64,000 nt of DNA from Piezodorus guildinii (lineage: Eukaryota; Arthropoda; Insecta; Hemiptera; Pentatomidae): the NCBI GenBank assembly GCA_023052935.1, contig CM041292.1, positions 95,029,169 through 95,093,168 on the forward strand. The letters run 5' to 3'. Under the pieces are notes generated by a model. The model searched no databases. It saw only the letters and a program-made list of their open reading frames with translations, and had not been told where the DNA came from. This document shows positions 1 through 10,233 of the stretch, piece after piece; within the stretch, counting starts at the first letter, position 1, and the number at the start of each line of letters is the position of its first letter. Both the position numbers and the translations under genes were made by a program.

Positions 1-172
1 ATTAACTCTTATAATTTCATGACCATACTGATAAACGAAAAATATAATAACATACAGTAACTAAATATAGAAAAATAAAGATTACTTTATACATAAAAAT
101 ACAAAATAACAACTTTCAAAGGGAATGACAATAATGATTAAAAGAACAAAATTACCAACAAAAAAAAAAATA

Positions 173-206
<34 letters not shown>

Positions 207-860
207 TTATATCCACTTTAAATTATATAGTGGATTGTAAATATCCTTTGAAAAGACAATGTTTCCAACAAAAATCTAGAAATTCGCAAATTGCAAACCA
301 AATATAGATAAATTAACTGAGTATCATAATTTAAACATCTAGGATAAACAATCTCTGAAAAATAGTATTGGTGCAAAGCCCTTATAACAAAAAAAAAAAA
401 ACGTTTAAAGCTAAATACGAAAATTAGACATTGAAACAAAATAATTAAACCAAAAATATTATATGCCAGCGAAACATCGCCCCTAAATAGTGATACAGAC
501 AAGAAAAATCTGACGAGGAAAAAAAGAAGAATAATTAGGAAGATTCTGAGACAATGATGTAACGGAAGCGACTAAAACAAAATAATTATCAAATATAGAG
601 ACAAACATGAGGAAAAGAAACATTATGGCCACATAATGAGGCTTTCGGTTAAAAAACGCTTGGAATTGGCCAAACTTACCACTCAACAGACAGAAACTAG
701 AAACAAATTTAGAAAAAAGTTGAAAAATTAGAGGTTAAACCAGAAAGAAAATCCCCGAGAACCGCGGTATAATAAAACGAATAAAAAAGAGTCGAATTCT
801 CACAAAGAATGAAACACTAGAAAATTAAGCATAAAAAAATAGCCATCTTTGTTTAATTTA
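1..860. other. AT-rich unassigned DNA
   Basis: No recognisable gene or repeat family. Contains an A-run, (TA)n, T-run block at 161-209 that is self-complementary. Short open frames here are low-complexity and not protein-like. Confidence 0.5.
161..209. repeat. A-run / (TA)n / T-run microsatellite
   Basis: About ten A, then about nine TA units, then about nineteen T. The whole tract can fold on itself. It is a simple-sequence length-variable locus. Confidence 0.9.
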
Positions 861-861
861 T

Positions 862-910
862 TACCACTTAGGAGCTTGACGACTAATGATAATAATAATT
901 ATTTATTTAT
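862..910 (+). repeat. 49 bp direct repeat, left copy
   Basis: Matches 1516-1564 at 48 of 49 positions by eye, with a T/A difference at 869 versus 1523. Both copies run from TACCACT through GGAGCTTGACGACTAATG to ATTATTTATTTAT. The pair brackets 605 bp that include a hammerhead-like motif, so it may mark the edges of an inserted Penelope-type fragment or a local duplication. Confidence 0.85.
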
Positions 911-973
911 TAAACGTAGAGATATTTGGACTGATTAATTTCTTCCAAAAAACTTGATTTATTATTATATCAC

Positions 974-1016
974 ACATTCGACGTTTCGGGATCTTTCCCC
1001 ATCTTTAGGACTCTAC
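974..1016 (-). ncRNA. Hammerhead-ribozyme-like motif, Penelope type (decayed)
   Basis: On the minus strand the order is CTAAAGA (1008-1002, consensus CTGANGA with G replaced by A at the third base), one unpaired T, stem II GGG...CCC around a short loop, then GAAAC (987-983) and GTC (982-980). This is the arrangement of small hammerheads in Penelope-like retroelements: CTGANGA, stem II, GAAAC, very short or absent stem III, then an NUH cleavage triplet. The change in the catalytic box probably inactivates this copy. It lies between the 49 bp direct repeats. Confidence 0.6.
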
Positions 1017-1515
1017 AAATAAAAATAACAATTTCCATTACATTAAAAAACACTATAGTGAGGTGAATCATTAAAACGTTTTATACAAAATTATTATAAG
1101 TTAGGTGCCCATTATTAACAATATTTAAAAACTTACTGTACAACGAATTTTAAAATCAATAAGAGGTATTAAAAAACAATAATTAACAATGTTACATAGT
1201 AATAAGTTAATGCAATAAATAAATATTTTAAAATTACCTGGTTTATTATATTATAAAATTCATTTGTTCCGTCCAACATTTTCACTGATACAAAAAATTA
1301 AAAAGGAAAATCAGTAAAAACTGAGTGAAACATCAAATCGGAGCAGGGTATCGTTTAGATCTTTGTCCTCAACTGGATTTAGGATTAGACCAATTTATAA
1401 CTTATGTATGGTTATTGTTATTAAATAGTGTGAAATTCTTAAATACATTTTATTTATAGCAATGGTAACTTAAGTGTCTAGAGTCAGTTTTGACTCTTCA
1501 GCGTTATTTAACGTC
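1017..1515. other. AT-rich interval between direct repeats
   Basis: Together with 911-1016 this fills the space between the 49 bp repeats. No coding potential is seen. It may be the body of a truncated Penelope-like element, but no reverse transcriptase or GIY-YIG motif is visible. Confidence 0.3.
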
Positions 1516-1564
1516 TACCACTAAGGAGCTTGACGACTAATGATAATAATAATTATTTATTTAT
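1516..1564 (+). repeat. 49 bp direct repeat, right copy
   Basis: Partner of 862-910. It is followed almost directly by an (AT)n microsatellite. Confidence 0.85.
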
Positions 1565-1577
1565 ATCATACATACAC

Positions 1578-1578
<1 letters not shown>

Positions 1579-1626
<48 letters not shown>
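1579..1626. repeat. (TA)n microsatellite
   Basis: About 23 uninterrupted TA units. A 23 bp A-run follows at 1682-1704. Confidence 0.95.
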
Positions 1627-1774
1627 CCTTTTTAATTTTGAGGGCCCTTGCTATAGGACTGAACGGATGAAGGAGTCCTCGAAAAAAAAAAAAAAAAAAA
1701 AAAATGGACAACCATTGAACTAGCCTAAGGTGAACAGTAAATGGAAATGCTAAAATACCCTTCCTCACAAGTGT

Positions 1775-2030
1775 TATTTCCATGAGAGAAGAAATAACGG
1801 TGCAGAGAAGAGGACAGAGAATATAGGGAAATGGCAGAGAGGTGTGGGTGGAAGGGCTCATTACGTCGCCGTAGGTGGGCCGCGGTCCTATCTCCCGCCC
1901 GGCTATCTCTAGCTCGCAATTACCGGGGACGCCTTTAGGGCTACGGGGTGTCATCCTCCCGACTCCTCGGCTCGGGAGATCGTAAAGTTATCCGCGATGT
2001 GGTCTCTATACTGGGCCAATAGTCAGCCTT
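1775..2030. other. GC-rich single-copy patch with purine tract
   Basis: A purine-rich GA tract (about 1780-1850) leads into a GC-rich segment (about 1860-1980), unlike the surrounding AT-rich DNA. It contains an inverted repeat CTCCCGA (1956-1962) / TCGGGAG (1972-1978). An open minus frame crosses it, but its peptide is not recognisable and it runs into the A-run and TA tract. Candidate regulatory element. Confidence 0.3.
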
Positions 2031-2468
2031 TTTTATGGATGATCAAATTATTTTATGACGTATACCATCGGATCTAATAGGAATATTCAGATCCAGACGG
2101 ATAAAAAAGGGAAATCACCTCTCCCTTTTTTCGAATGCAAAATAATAGAAAATTATCGCACTTATCATTTATAAGGTGATAGTAAGCATGGACTTGTTGA
2201 ACCCCGGAATCGTTGAATTGAAATTGAACTTTATCTCCTGGAGGTTGAATATTGACCTTAATAAACTGATAAACAACCAGGCTTTAATAATATTGTGTAA
2301 TATATAATAAAGACGTTAAACCCACACATATCCATCCCTTTCATAAGAAAAAATATGTTTCTTATAACCTTTCAAATTAACACTAGCGTATAAATAATAT
2401 TGAATAAATAGATGACCGTGCAATGTACAAACAGGATGAGATGTTTCGGATAAGGATCAAAAAATATT

Positions 2469-2578
2469 AAAAACTATTGGGATACAAGATTCAAGAAGCA
2501 ACTGCTCAGCTGGCATGCCTGGAAGCCCTGATTAAGAACCGCAACAGGGGTCGAAACGTTGGACAATAAATAGTTTTT
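2469..2578 (+). ncRNA. Hammerhead-ribozyme-like motif with flanking inverted repeat
   Basis: Plus strand: CTGATTA (2528-2534, one change from CTGANGA), unpaired A, stem II of about five positions (2536-2540 with 2548-2552, one mismatch), GAAAC (2553-2557), GTT (2558-2560). A perfect 10 bp inverted repeat, AAAAACTATT at 2469-2478 and AATAGTTTTT at 2569-2578, surrounds it and could extend stem I. It is typical of Penelope-associated hammerheads. No Penelope ORF is visible nearby. Confidence 0.6.
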
Positions 2579-2639
2579 CACAATTTTCTAATATTTCTGG
2601 ACCACCACCATCTTAACCTTCATATTAGAATATAAAAGA

Positions 2640-4245
2640 AAATGGTGGAGTAATTGACAATATCTTTAAAAACCCGTCAATTTATTTTTGTTATTAATTG
2701 TAATATATTAGTTCGATATTTATCCACATATACGCTATTAAGTACCAAATTTTTAAAACTTTTGTTAATTGTTGGGTCTCTTACTTTTTATTAATATTCT
2801 TTAAACATCATCTTCAAATTAATATCAACAAAAAATCTTCTAAAAGTCTTTTTCCATATTTTATTACTGTTGTCTTATTACAGCACTATCAATTCATTAT
2901 TTTTCTTTTAATTCCAAGGGTTATATTTCTTTTGTTGGTCCATCCCTACTATCATAGATGTCATGGATATTTAGCTTACATGACTGAATTCCCAATTTGT
3001 GAGGAGAATATTTTTTAATACATGCATTATTTTCGCAAAGCACGAAAATTTACTAGGTATGCATGTATTGCATACTGTGGATGTGGTATCATTCATCATT
3101 TATTAATTGGGAAACAATAATCAAGGCACGATTAGCATTATTAATATATTATTCACTAATATCAGTTTTGAAAAATAATTCTGTTTCAACTATATATAAT
3201 CTGAATTCTTATCGTTTTCTAATTTATTCATATTGACAAGGAAGCATAATTCGAAATCAATACATTCTTACTACTAACAATTATGGAGGTGATTATTTAT
3301 AAATTAAAAATACAATAGAGGAAGCCATTTTGAAAATTAAGCCTTGTCATATCATATGTAATAGAGTAATACCTAATCTGATATTAAAAACGATTAAATT
3401 GTACATTGTGAAAGAATTTAATTAAAAGCTTTTATATACTGCCTTTTCCGAGAAAATCATAAACAATGAGTAAAAGCGATAAAATAAAATGATGTTTCTG
3501 GAAAGTCTACTTTAGTGAAAGGAGATTAAACATTTCAGGCTTATAATTTTCTAAAATATGTAATTTAAATATAGTAATACATTTCATTCATAAAAATTTG
3601 GCGGATCTTCCTTATTTGGACTTTGGAGGACTAGGGCACCTTAAAAGTTCGGTTTTACAATTTATCGTAAAATAAATTTCTCATAAAACAATAAATATAG
3701 TTTATGGAATATTTCATCATTATTTATTGAGGAAACAATGACAAGAACAGTAGCCACATTTTTCTACAACTAATAATTACCACGGTTGACCTTGTTAAAG
3801 TGGACAGGGTTATAACAAAAACAAGAAAAAGAAAAACGCATAAAATGCTATATCAGCAAAACAACTTCAACCTTAGTTCCCAAACAGGCCAGTGCATGTT
3901 CCTCAAACTGAAACTACATATTTTAAGATAAATATATATACATACACATGTCCGGGATGTTACATAAATTGTTTCGGTAAAATGGACTGTGATTGATTTT
4001 AAAATTTTTTTATCATGTTAGGAAATGTCCGGACGGTTTTTGGTCGAACTCATTCGAGCAAAGTGTAATTATAAGGTCTTCAATATTGACATCGTATTTT
4101 TAAACGACTAATCCAACAAATTAAATTATCTAAAATACATCCAAAGTTCTTCAATTTAATTCAGCATGATATTCTAGATATCCCAAAATGATCGAGAAAT
4201 AAAACTAATACTTATTAAATACGTATTATCCTTGTAGAATATTGT
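2640..4245. other. AT-rich unassigned DNA
   Basis: No ORF, SINE head or LINE motif seen. A short string near 3757-3775 (TTTTCTACAACTAATAA) recurs near 11830-11848, which suggests a shared unclassified repeat. Confidence 0.4.
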
Positions 4246-4247
4246 AA

Positions 4248-4600
4248 TTTCACCTACTATAAGTGAAATATACAGAAAGAAAAAGTATTGGAATCGTGAA
4301 AATCTTTTAATCCGGATAGTAAACGGAAATATGGGTTACCTCAGGTCCCCACCATTCTGTTATATGCATATGTGGTAAGTATAGACCGATAACGAAAAGT
4401 CGTACGAAACTGAAATTATATACTTAAAATATGTATATAGATCGGATGTTACAGCAACTATTTTACTAAACGAAAAAACGATCCTCTACAGTACAGTACC
4501 TATTACTTTTGTTGATTTGAAATAGCTAAAACCATTTCTCGATGTCAGCATTGCTAAGTAAATGATAAGTATGAAATATAAAAAAAATTCAAAAACAAAC
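4248..4600 (+). mobile_element. Family C element, diverged copy
   Basis: Shares with other copies the order: ttCACctac hairpin region, AAAGTATTGGAATCGTGAAAAT, ACGGAAAT, GTGGTAAGT, ACGAAAAGTCGTACGAAACTGAAATT, and GGATGTTACAGCAACT. It is heavily mutated and loses similarity after about 4600. Plus strand here means the hairpin end is on the left. Confidence 0.5.
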
Positions 4601-5289
4601 TAAAGCAAAAAAAAATATTTTTTTAAAATATAAGAGTGAAAAAAAAGAATAGTAATGAAAAAAGAATATTTTGGGTGTAAAATATCGTTGAATTAAAAAA
4701 AAAAATCATGAATGAAATCCTAAAAGTTATTAGAGAATAATAATAGACCTATACACCTAATTTATTGCATTATTTAAGACATTTTGCTTAAAGATTATTT
4801 CGCGATGTATCTATGGCAACTATAATAGATAAAATCTTTTTGAAAAGGCATACTATTAAATCTGTAGCTAAACGTAAAATTATTAATTAATTTTTTCTCA
4901 TTTAATTACAAAAAAAGGATTGAAAAAATTGTTATTTACCATTTAAAAAAAAAAAAAATTTGCAATAAGCAGAATGGTTAATTCGGCGAATCTCTAAGCT
5001 ACCGCCTCAAAAGTTGTTGGGGTAAATTGCATAGATTGGTTGTGGGCTTTTGGGCCGATGGGTTCATATCGTAAGTCAGTCTGTTTTTTGTAATATTCGG
5101 TACCAGAATCAGATTGTGAGCAAGTTAAAGTCCTTGTGGAGTAATTCGTCTGTCACATAGAATGGAAAGACTGGATTTTTAGAAGTATTTCATTAGTTTT
5201 GTGAAGCTCACATCATATTTTTGAAATTATTTTTGTTTATTATTATCATTATATATTTATTTTTAATGCAATTTAATAATTACTACTAA
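4601..5289. other. Unassigned, with a moderately complex patch
   Basis: AT-rich. The part at 4975-5165 is less simple in composition but matches no family seen elsewhere in the window. Confidence 0.35.
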
Positions 5290-5892
5290 TCTCTTTATAT
5301 ATTTAAATGATAACTTGATTTTGGTTTCCAAGAACCCTTCTAAACCACAGGACGGATTTTGACACAATTTTTACTATCATTTAGCACATTCTTTCCTGAA
5401 GGTTTAAATCTAAAATGCATTGAAATTTACCTTTATTTTAAACGGGAAACATAAGTTTTCCGTAACCAAGTCATCAAAAAATCATTCCTAAAATATAAGT
5501 AGTAATATAGACGTATAATATACCGTTGGAAAGCGCAAGATTTTAGAAAAGTATATATGCAATAAAGGAAGTCGTACAAGTTAATATAAAGTAGTTGTAA
5601 GATCATGAACTTTACCTAAACAAATATAAAATAGTTATAAAACTAATAGGACAGGAATTTTTGTTATTTGTATAGTTCTTGAACATACATACCAATCAAG
5701 TTTATTTATATGGTGAAATTAAATTTTACGTTATCTCTGCTTCACTTAAAATAACAAATAAATTAAACTTGACCAATTACACTTATCTTTTCGGTAAACT
5801 AAAACTCCAAATCGGTCAGAAAGATCTTTATTGAAACATAAATGACACCTCATTCAAATTGCACGCGTGTGAAGTAGGGGCGGGTCCGCTAG
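5290..5892 (+). mobile_element. Helitron-like non-autonomous element H1
   Basis: Starts at TCTCTTTATATATTTAAATG and runs through the family signature (TTTTGGTTTCC, TTCTAAACCACAGGACGGATTTTGA, CATTCTTTCCTGAAGG, CGTTGGAAAGCGCAAGATTT). It ends at a GC stem-loop, GCGG-GT-CCGC, that overlaps a terminal CTAG (5889-5892) followed by T. A 5' TC, a 3' hairpin and a CTAG end are Helitron hallmarks. No Rep/helicase ORF is present, so it depends on an autonomous relative. Confidence 0.7.
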
Positions 5893-6109
5893 TTATTTAC
5901 TAGTTTCTTTGATTATTACCGACGAAATGTAATGAATATCAATGAAGGATATAAGAAGGAAATTACAAATGAGATAAAAAGGTTTAATAAATAGCTGTTT
6001 ATCATAAATTTTCTTTGGATGGATGTGATTATTAAACTGTTTTTTGTTTAATTCCTTCTACGTAAATACCGATTATTGTTAAGAGAGACTTTTTACAAGT
6101 GAAGATATA
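5893..6109. other. AT-rich spacer
   Basis: Nothing recognisable between H1 and the next GC-rich patch. Confidence 0.4.
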
Positions 6110-6420
6110 GTAGCTAGCCAAACCGTTAGAGGCCAGAGGAGGCAGTAATTGCGAGCCCGCCCTAGGACTTGGGCTCGGCGAAAGACAACGGGGATGATGA
6201 TGCCCTGACCCCTGATCGTCGTGACCCAACCCGATACCATCTCCCCTCTCATATTGCCTCTTTTTCTTTTACTGACCGCTATCTCTGCATCTTATACTCT
6301 TGGCGACATACCTTCATATTTCTTGCGTTCTACCCTGCCTCCGCCGTAGTCCTTTAGGAAATTACTATGAAGGAGGGAGCAGAAGAAGTGGAGGAAGAAC
6401 GAAAATTGACTTGAAGAGTT
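6110..6420. other. GC-rich single-copy patch
   Basis: Includes inverted repeat CGAGCCC (6152-6158) / GGGCTCG (6171-6177), a pyrimidine tract (6240-6300) and a purine tract (about 6365-6415). Frames on both strands are open for about 60 codons, as expected of GC-richer DNA, and neither peptide is recognisable. Confidence 0.3.
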
Positions 6421-6634
6421 TGAAAATTACAGGAAAGTTCATGTGACAATATTAATAGATGTATGTAATCTCGCTCGGATCTGATATACTTTTAGACTAA
6501 CCTCTACTCTAAACTAATTTTAGAATAACTTCTTGTACACTTACAGGATTTAAACACATTACTATAAAGACTATTTTGCCTAAACATCGATACATGAAGA
6601 TTATAAATAATTGAGGTAGAAATGAAATAATCTT

Positions 6635-7175
6635 GTTTACGATTCTTCAAGAAAACATTTTTACATAAAAAATGACATATGTCTAACTTGAAATCCTCAT
6701 ACAAGACTTAATTATTCAAATCTTCCACTCTATTACAAAAAGCGCATTTACGTTACCATTATCAAACCCATCTGGAAATATAGAATCGGGCTTTGGGGCT
6801 CTACTAAACCATCTGATTACTACCGCATTTAATCCTTACAATCCAAAACCCTAGCAATATCCTAAATGCGCCTTCCTTTGTCACAAATAAAATCATCCAT
6901 AATGGCCTTAATATGCCATTCGTACTAGATATAATACTTTTAATTCCAAACTCACGACCCACATAAGCCCATTTATCCGCAACCTATCTACCTCACTTAT
7001 CCCTGATAACCCTCCAAGGCGTTTTAAAAAGAAGATGGCCCCGGGGCCTAACTTAAATAAATGTTGAATTTCTACTGCTGGGTAATTCCTTAATAAGTCC
7101 TTTTACACCCTTTATTATTATAATTCATCACTATCAATGGCTGTATTTACTGTATATACAGTTGTGGAAATCAAC
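6635..7175 (+). pseudogene. Jockey-like LINE, 3' fragment J1
   Basis: Broken translation across frames shows the Jockey-type ORF2 C-terminus: (D)ICLT-NPHTRL, YYKKRIYVTIIKPIWKY, LWGSTKPSDY, then PRRFKKKMAP near 7015-7045. Family members end in a basic PRRLKRRWPR string, and this copy is mutated at several positions. The 3' part shares TATACAGTTGT with copies at 32.3 and 36.1 kb. It is 5' truncated with stops and frameshifts, so non-functional. Confidence 0.65.
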
Positions 7176-7245
7176 AAAAAAATTTGTTTTAAATAAATCA
7201 AAATCAGTGATCAACGTTTCGTTTGGCACAGAAGAAAATGTTCGA
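7176..7245 (-). repeat. Possible Penelope-type terminal remnant
   Basis: The minus strand carries CGAAACGTTGATCACTG near 7223-7207. GAAAC plus GTT resembles the 3' half of the hammerhead motif, but no CTGANGA box is recognisable upstream. Directly downstream, GTTG-ATTTCCA-CAAC can form a small hairpin. Confidence 0.3.
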
Positions 7246-8150
7246 TACTTATATTTATTTTGGTAATATAACATTGATTATTTAATTAACATTTAAATTA
7301 ACAACAATTCTTTACTAACACTTAAATTTTTTTAATTATCTATATAAGAATTAACTGTATTGAATATTGATCACTTATTTTAATTTTAATATAAATGATT
7401 TTTGAAAGAAAATACAAGCCCATTTATTTAGTATTATAATTCTTCAGGATAATATTTTTAAAAAATGATATAAATAATGAAAATTATGAATACATGAAAT
7501 AAGTACTTATAAAAATCAATTCGAACAGAAATCTCTCCTTTCATCAAAGAATTAACACAAATTTGGCAACCTGTACAACTAAAATGAACAAAATAACATG
7601 CAGCAAAATGATACGGCAAAGACCTAGAGGAGTTTGATGTGAGACCTCTATACAGCAAAAGGTCATCTTTGATATGATGCAATAATATACAACTGGAGAG
7701 AATATTTTTTAATCGTCTTTATATTAAGATAAAAAAAAAAAAAATAATTAATCCTGGGCAGGAATATATTTATTATTGAAACATACTTTTTATTTTAGTT
7801 GGTTTTATCAACAAATGTTTTAATGTTATTTAAATGTTTAGAAAAACATTTTTTCTATAATGTTATTATTAATATTGAGATAAACAAAATTATCTTCATT
7901 ATTTTAGAGCTTTTAAATATAAAAGATCATTTGTTAAAAAAAAACAAAAACAAAAAAAACATTCAAATTAAAAAAAAAAAAAAAATCACTATATGCGAAG
8001 ATAAATGGGAAAGTGGTTGCACCCACCAAACACTAACCGCCTTGATTTACACATTAATTGCCCCGAGCCTTTCTAATCGCGTACCTGCTTGGCCTAACAC
8101 GTATCGCCATCGGGATCAGATCATCCCCTGGTACTTGAAATCGTAGGGAA
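7246..8150. other. AT-rich unassigned DNA
   Basis: Contains A-runs at about 7728-7743 and 7970-7985 and a less AT-rich stretch at 8010-8150. No repeat family assigned. The 115-codon open frame at 7799-8146 is dominated by lysine/isoleucine low-complexity sequence and is not convincing. Confidence 0.4.
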
Positions 8151-8284
8151 TGACGATGCATTTCGAAAATACATTATCGGCGGAGGCATGCCATATATAA
8201 ATATGCGAAAAGTGTTGCTAATGGTGATGTTATGCAGCGCAGGGGAAATAGGGAGTCATATCACGTAGTCAGTGATTTCCTCAG

Positions 8285-8380
8285 TCTATATTAGTCCAGA
8301 TATACACACCATTGCGGACTGCAAATGAACAACGCAAGCTGGCAGTTAAGCAGTTCGCAGGCGAGAACTGGATCGTATCA
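8285..8380 (+). CDS. Candidate internal exon (unrecognised)
   Basis: 96 nt, exactly 32 codons in one open frame, preceded by GATTTCCTCAG (acceptor-like, AG at 8283-8284) and followed by GTAAGT (8381-8386), a perfect donor hexamer after A. The peptide contains RTANEQRKLAVKQFAGENW, basic and helix-prone, which I do not recognise. The pyrimidine tract is short and the AG|GT context could occur by chance. It lies in a patch of intermediate GC (8150-8410). Could equally be a regulatory patch. Confidence 0.2.
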
Positions 8381-8419
8381 GTAAGTAGAAAAAAACGCAT
8401 ATTAGCCACTGTTGTGCCA

Positions 8420-8742
8420 TATCGTTGGTTCGTCATAATTTTAACAAAATTCATCCCTAAAATAATTTTGATTTGTATCAAATGTATTAAATTCCATTTA
8501 AAAATGAACGCGCACTAATTCTCTGTAGGCTGAGTGTTAATTATATTCAACAAAATAAGTATGACGAATTATTCATAATTTAAGTTCCGTTGTTCACATA
8601 CCGATAAACATATTAGACCTTACACTTACTTAAAACAGGAGTTTTAAGTAACATATACATCATGTATTCTATATATATTTACAAGAACAGAAAGGTGGTC
8701 TACCGTTAAATTATAAATTACAGTAAAAAATAAAATAAAAAA
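8420..8742. other. AT-rich spacer
   Basis: No repeat or coding signal recognised. Confidence 0.4.

Positions 8743-8785
<43 letters not shown>
8743..8785. repeat. (AT)n microsatellite at LINE 5' junction
   Basis: Directly abuts the 5'-truncated LINE that starts at about 8788. A second (AT)n begins where that LINE ends. Confidence 0.9.
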
Positions 8786-8787
<2 letters not shown>

Positions 8788-8789
<2 letters not shown>

Positions 8790-9411
8790 TGTTAAAAATC
8801 TTGGCATTATCATCGACCAAAACCTATCCTGGAAACCCCAAATTGCCCAAATTTCCCGTCGATCGATTTGTACCTTGAAATTATTCCACCGATCCCGCCA
8901 CCTCCTACCACAATCTACCCGTAAACTCCTAGTTTCATCACTCATTTTCCCCCACTTTGACTATGGTTGTGTGGCATATGGCGGCCTCTCGAAGGTGCTC
9001 GAGGACAGAATGAGAAGGATTATGAACTGCTTTTTAAGATTTGTGTTCGGTACCTCGAGACGGTCGCACGTATCCCACCTCTACGACGAGTTAAAGTGGT
9101 TAACCCCAAACTTTCGAAGACAATATTTCCTTGGATCATTCCTTTATCAAATCATAAACTCCCACCATCCATTTTATGTCTACAGCCTTTTGATGTTTAA
9201 ATCCTCAACCCATCATCCGGAAACAAGATCCCGTCTGTCCGACCTCCACACTCCTTTCCATAGAACCAATAAATATGACTGCTCTTTTTTAGCCCGGTCC
9301 TCTTCCTTATGGAATACCCTCCCTTCAAACATCCGTCATGCTCCTTCCCTCTCATCGTTTAAATCCCTCCTCTTTCAATACTTTCTTTCTCTTCAATCAG
9401 ATGTAAGCTAA
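8788..9411 (+). CDS. LINE ORF2 C-terminal fragment (CR1/L2-like)
   Basis: 208 codons are open from the TA microsatellite junction to a stop after QSDVS. Read from ACT at 8788 it begins TVKNLGIIIDQNLSW, the post-catalytic part of a non-LTR reverse transcriptase. It continues with SLIFPHFDYGCVAYGGL, RIMNCFLRFVFG, LYDELKWLTP and a C-terminal SSLWNTLPSNIRHAPSLSSFKSLLFQ region split over residues 170-200. These are the usual thumb and C-terminal motifs of CR1/L2/Jockey-type elements. The catalytic F/YADD box and endonuclease are missing, so it is a 5'-truncated dead copy. The frame is intact, which suggests a fairly young insertion. Codons are GC-richer than the surroundings. Confidence 0.8.
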
Positions 9412-9703
9412 TTTTTATCATGCCAACTAATGTAAGGTGAATTTTACTTTAATGAGATGTAAAAGTTACATTTTATGTTTATTCTTATTTATTCATTCCT
9501 AGAATTTGTAAATAGAGATGACACTATGACCCTTTATTTTTTTTATTATTATTATTATTTTATTTTTTTAATTCTTATGTTATCTAATTTTTTATATATT
9601 GTTTTTGGCCAGTTATAATTTATTATTTAGTTCATAATTGTTATTCTTAAGGGACATTGTCCCAGAATAAAGTTTTGTTTTCTATTCTATTCTATTCTAT
9701 TCT

Positions 9704-9710
<7 letters not shown>
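8788..9710 (+). mobile_element. 5'-truncated non-LTR retrotransposon LINE-A1
   Basis: Includes the ORF2 fragment, an AT-rich 3' UTR and the end signature GGGACATTGTCCCAGAATAAA (9651-9671, 21 bp with a self-complementary GGGACA/TGTCCC). The tail is (TCTAT)6 at 9681-9710, not poly-A, as in CR1/L2-type elements. It lies between two (AT)n tracts, so it probably inserted into an AT microsatellite. Confidence 0.8.

Positions 9711-9739
<29 letters not shown>
9681..9739 (+). repeat. (TCTAT)n tail followed by (AT)n
   Basis: Six TCTAT units form the LINE 3' tail. They pass into about 14 AT units at 9711-9739. Confidence 0.95.
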
Positions 9740-9741
<2 letters not shown>

Positions 9742-9742
9742 A

Positions 9743-10029
9743 ATCTAAACTGGGGAGCGGCCTGGTCTAGTGGATAGAGCGCTAGTCTACAGTTCTACGG
9801 GTCCTGGGTTCGAATCCCGGCTATGACAGAATATTATTCATTCTGTTAATTTGGCCGGGGGGCGACCTAACGGTATGGAGACCCTCCTGAGGCAAACCCA
9901 GCCTCTTTAAAGTGGGTATCCACATCGGGGAAAAAACCTGGATGCTGAGCGTGATCGAGGTGATATGTACTGAGGCCAAGACCCTTCATGGGTTTTAGAG
10001 CTAAAGGTTTTTTTGTTTATCTAAACTGG
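9743..10029 (+). mobile_element. SINE-A copy A1 with target-site duplication
   Basis: The body 9754-10018 is flanked by a perfect 11 bp duplication ATCTAAACTGG (9743-9753 and 10019-10029). The tRNA-like head has an A box TGGTCTAGTGG and a B box GGTTCGAATCC, both RNA polymerase III promoter elements. The tRNA-unrelated body includes TATGGAGACCCTCCTG, CTTTAAAGTGGGTA and ends GACCCTTCATGGGTT. Compared with A2 it lacks about 50 bp near the 3' end (the CCTCATTGCAC part). It is non-autonomous and copied by a LINE. Confidence 0.9.
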
Positions 10030-10233
10030 AAACTACTCGAGTTACCTCCTTAAAATAGATACATCGGGCTTTATTTTTTTCGGAGTTTTTTATCAAATTT
10101 TTTATTATTTTATTTTTTTTAAGAAGGATGAATATGAGTATATTTAGTATAATTATACTCTACATGATTAGAAATTGAATCCAATATATTTTTACTGTTA
10201 GTTAGTTTACACTGATAAAATATTGTATACCAC
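10030..10233. other. AT-rich spacer
   Basis: Nothing recognised between the two SINE insertions. Confidence 0.4.

Noticed and set aside
7799..8146. 115-codon open frame
   Set aside because: Central part is lysine/isoleucine low-complexity from an A-rich tract; no ATG context, splice or family support.
9754..9830. tRNA gene from the A and B box sequence
   Set aside because: The tRNA-like head is followed by a conserved 200+ bp body, is flanked by a target duplication and is present in many copies, so it is a SINE head.
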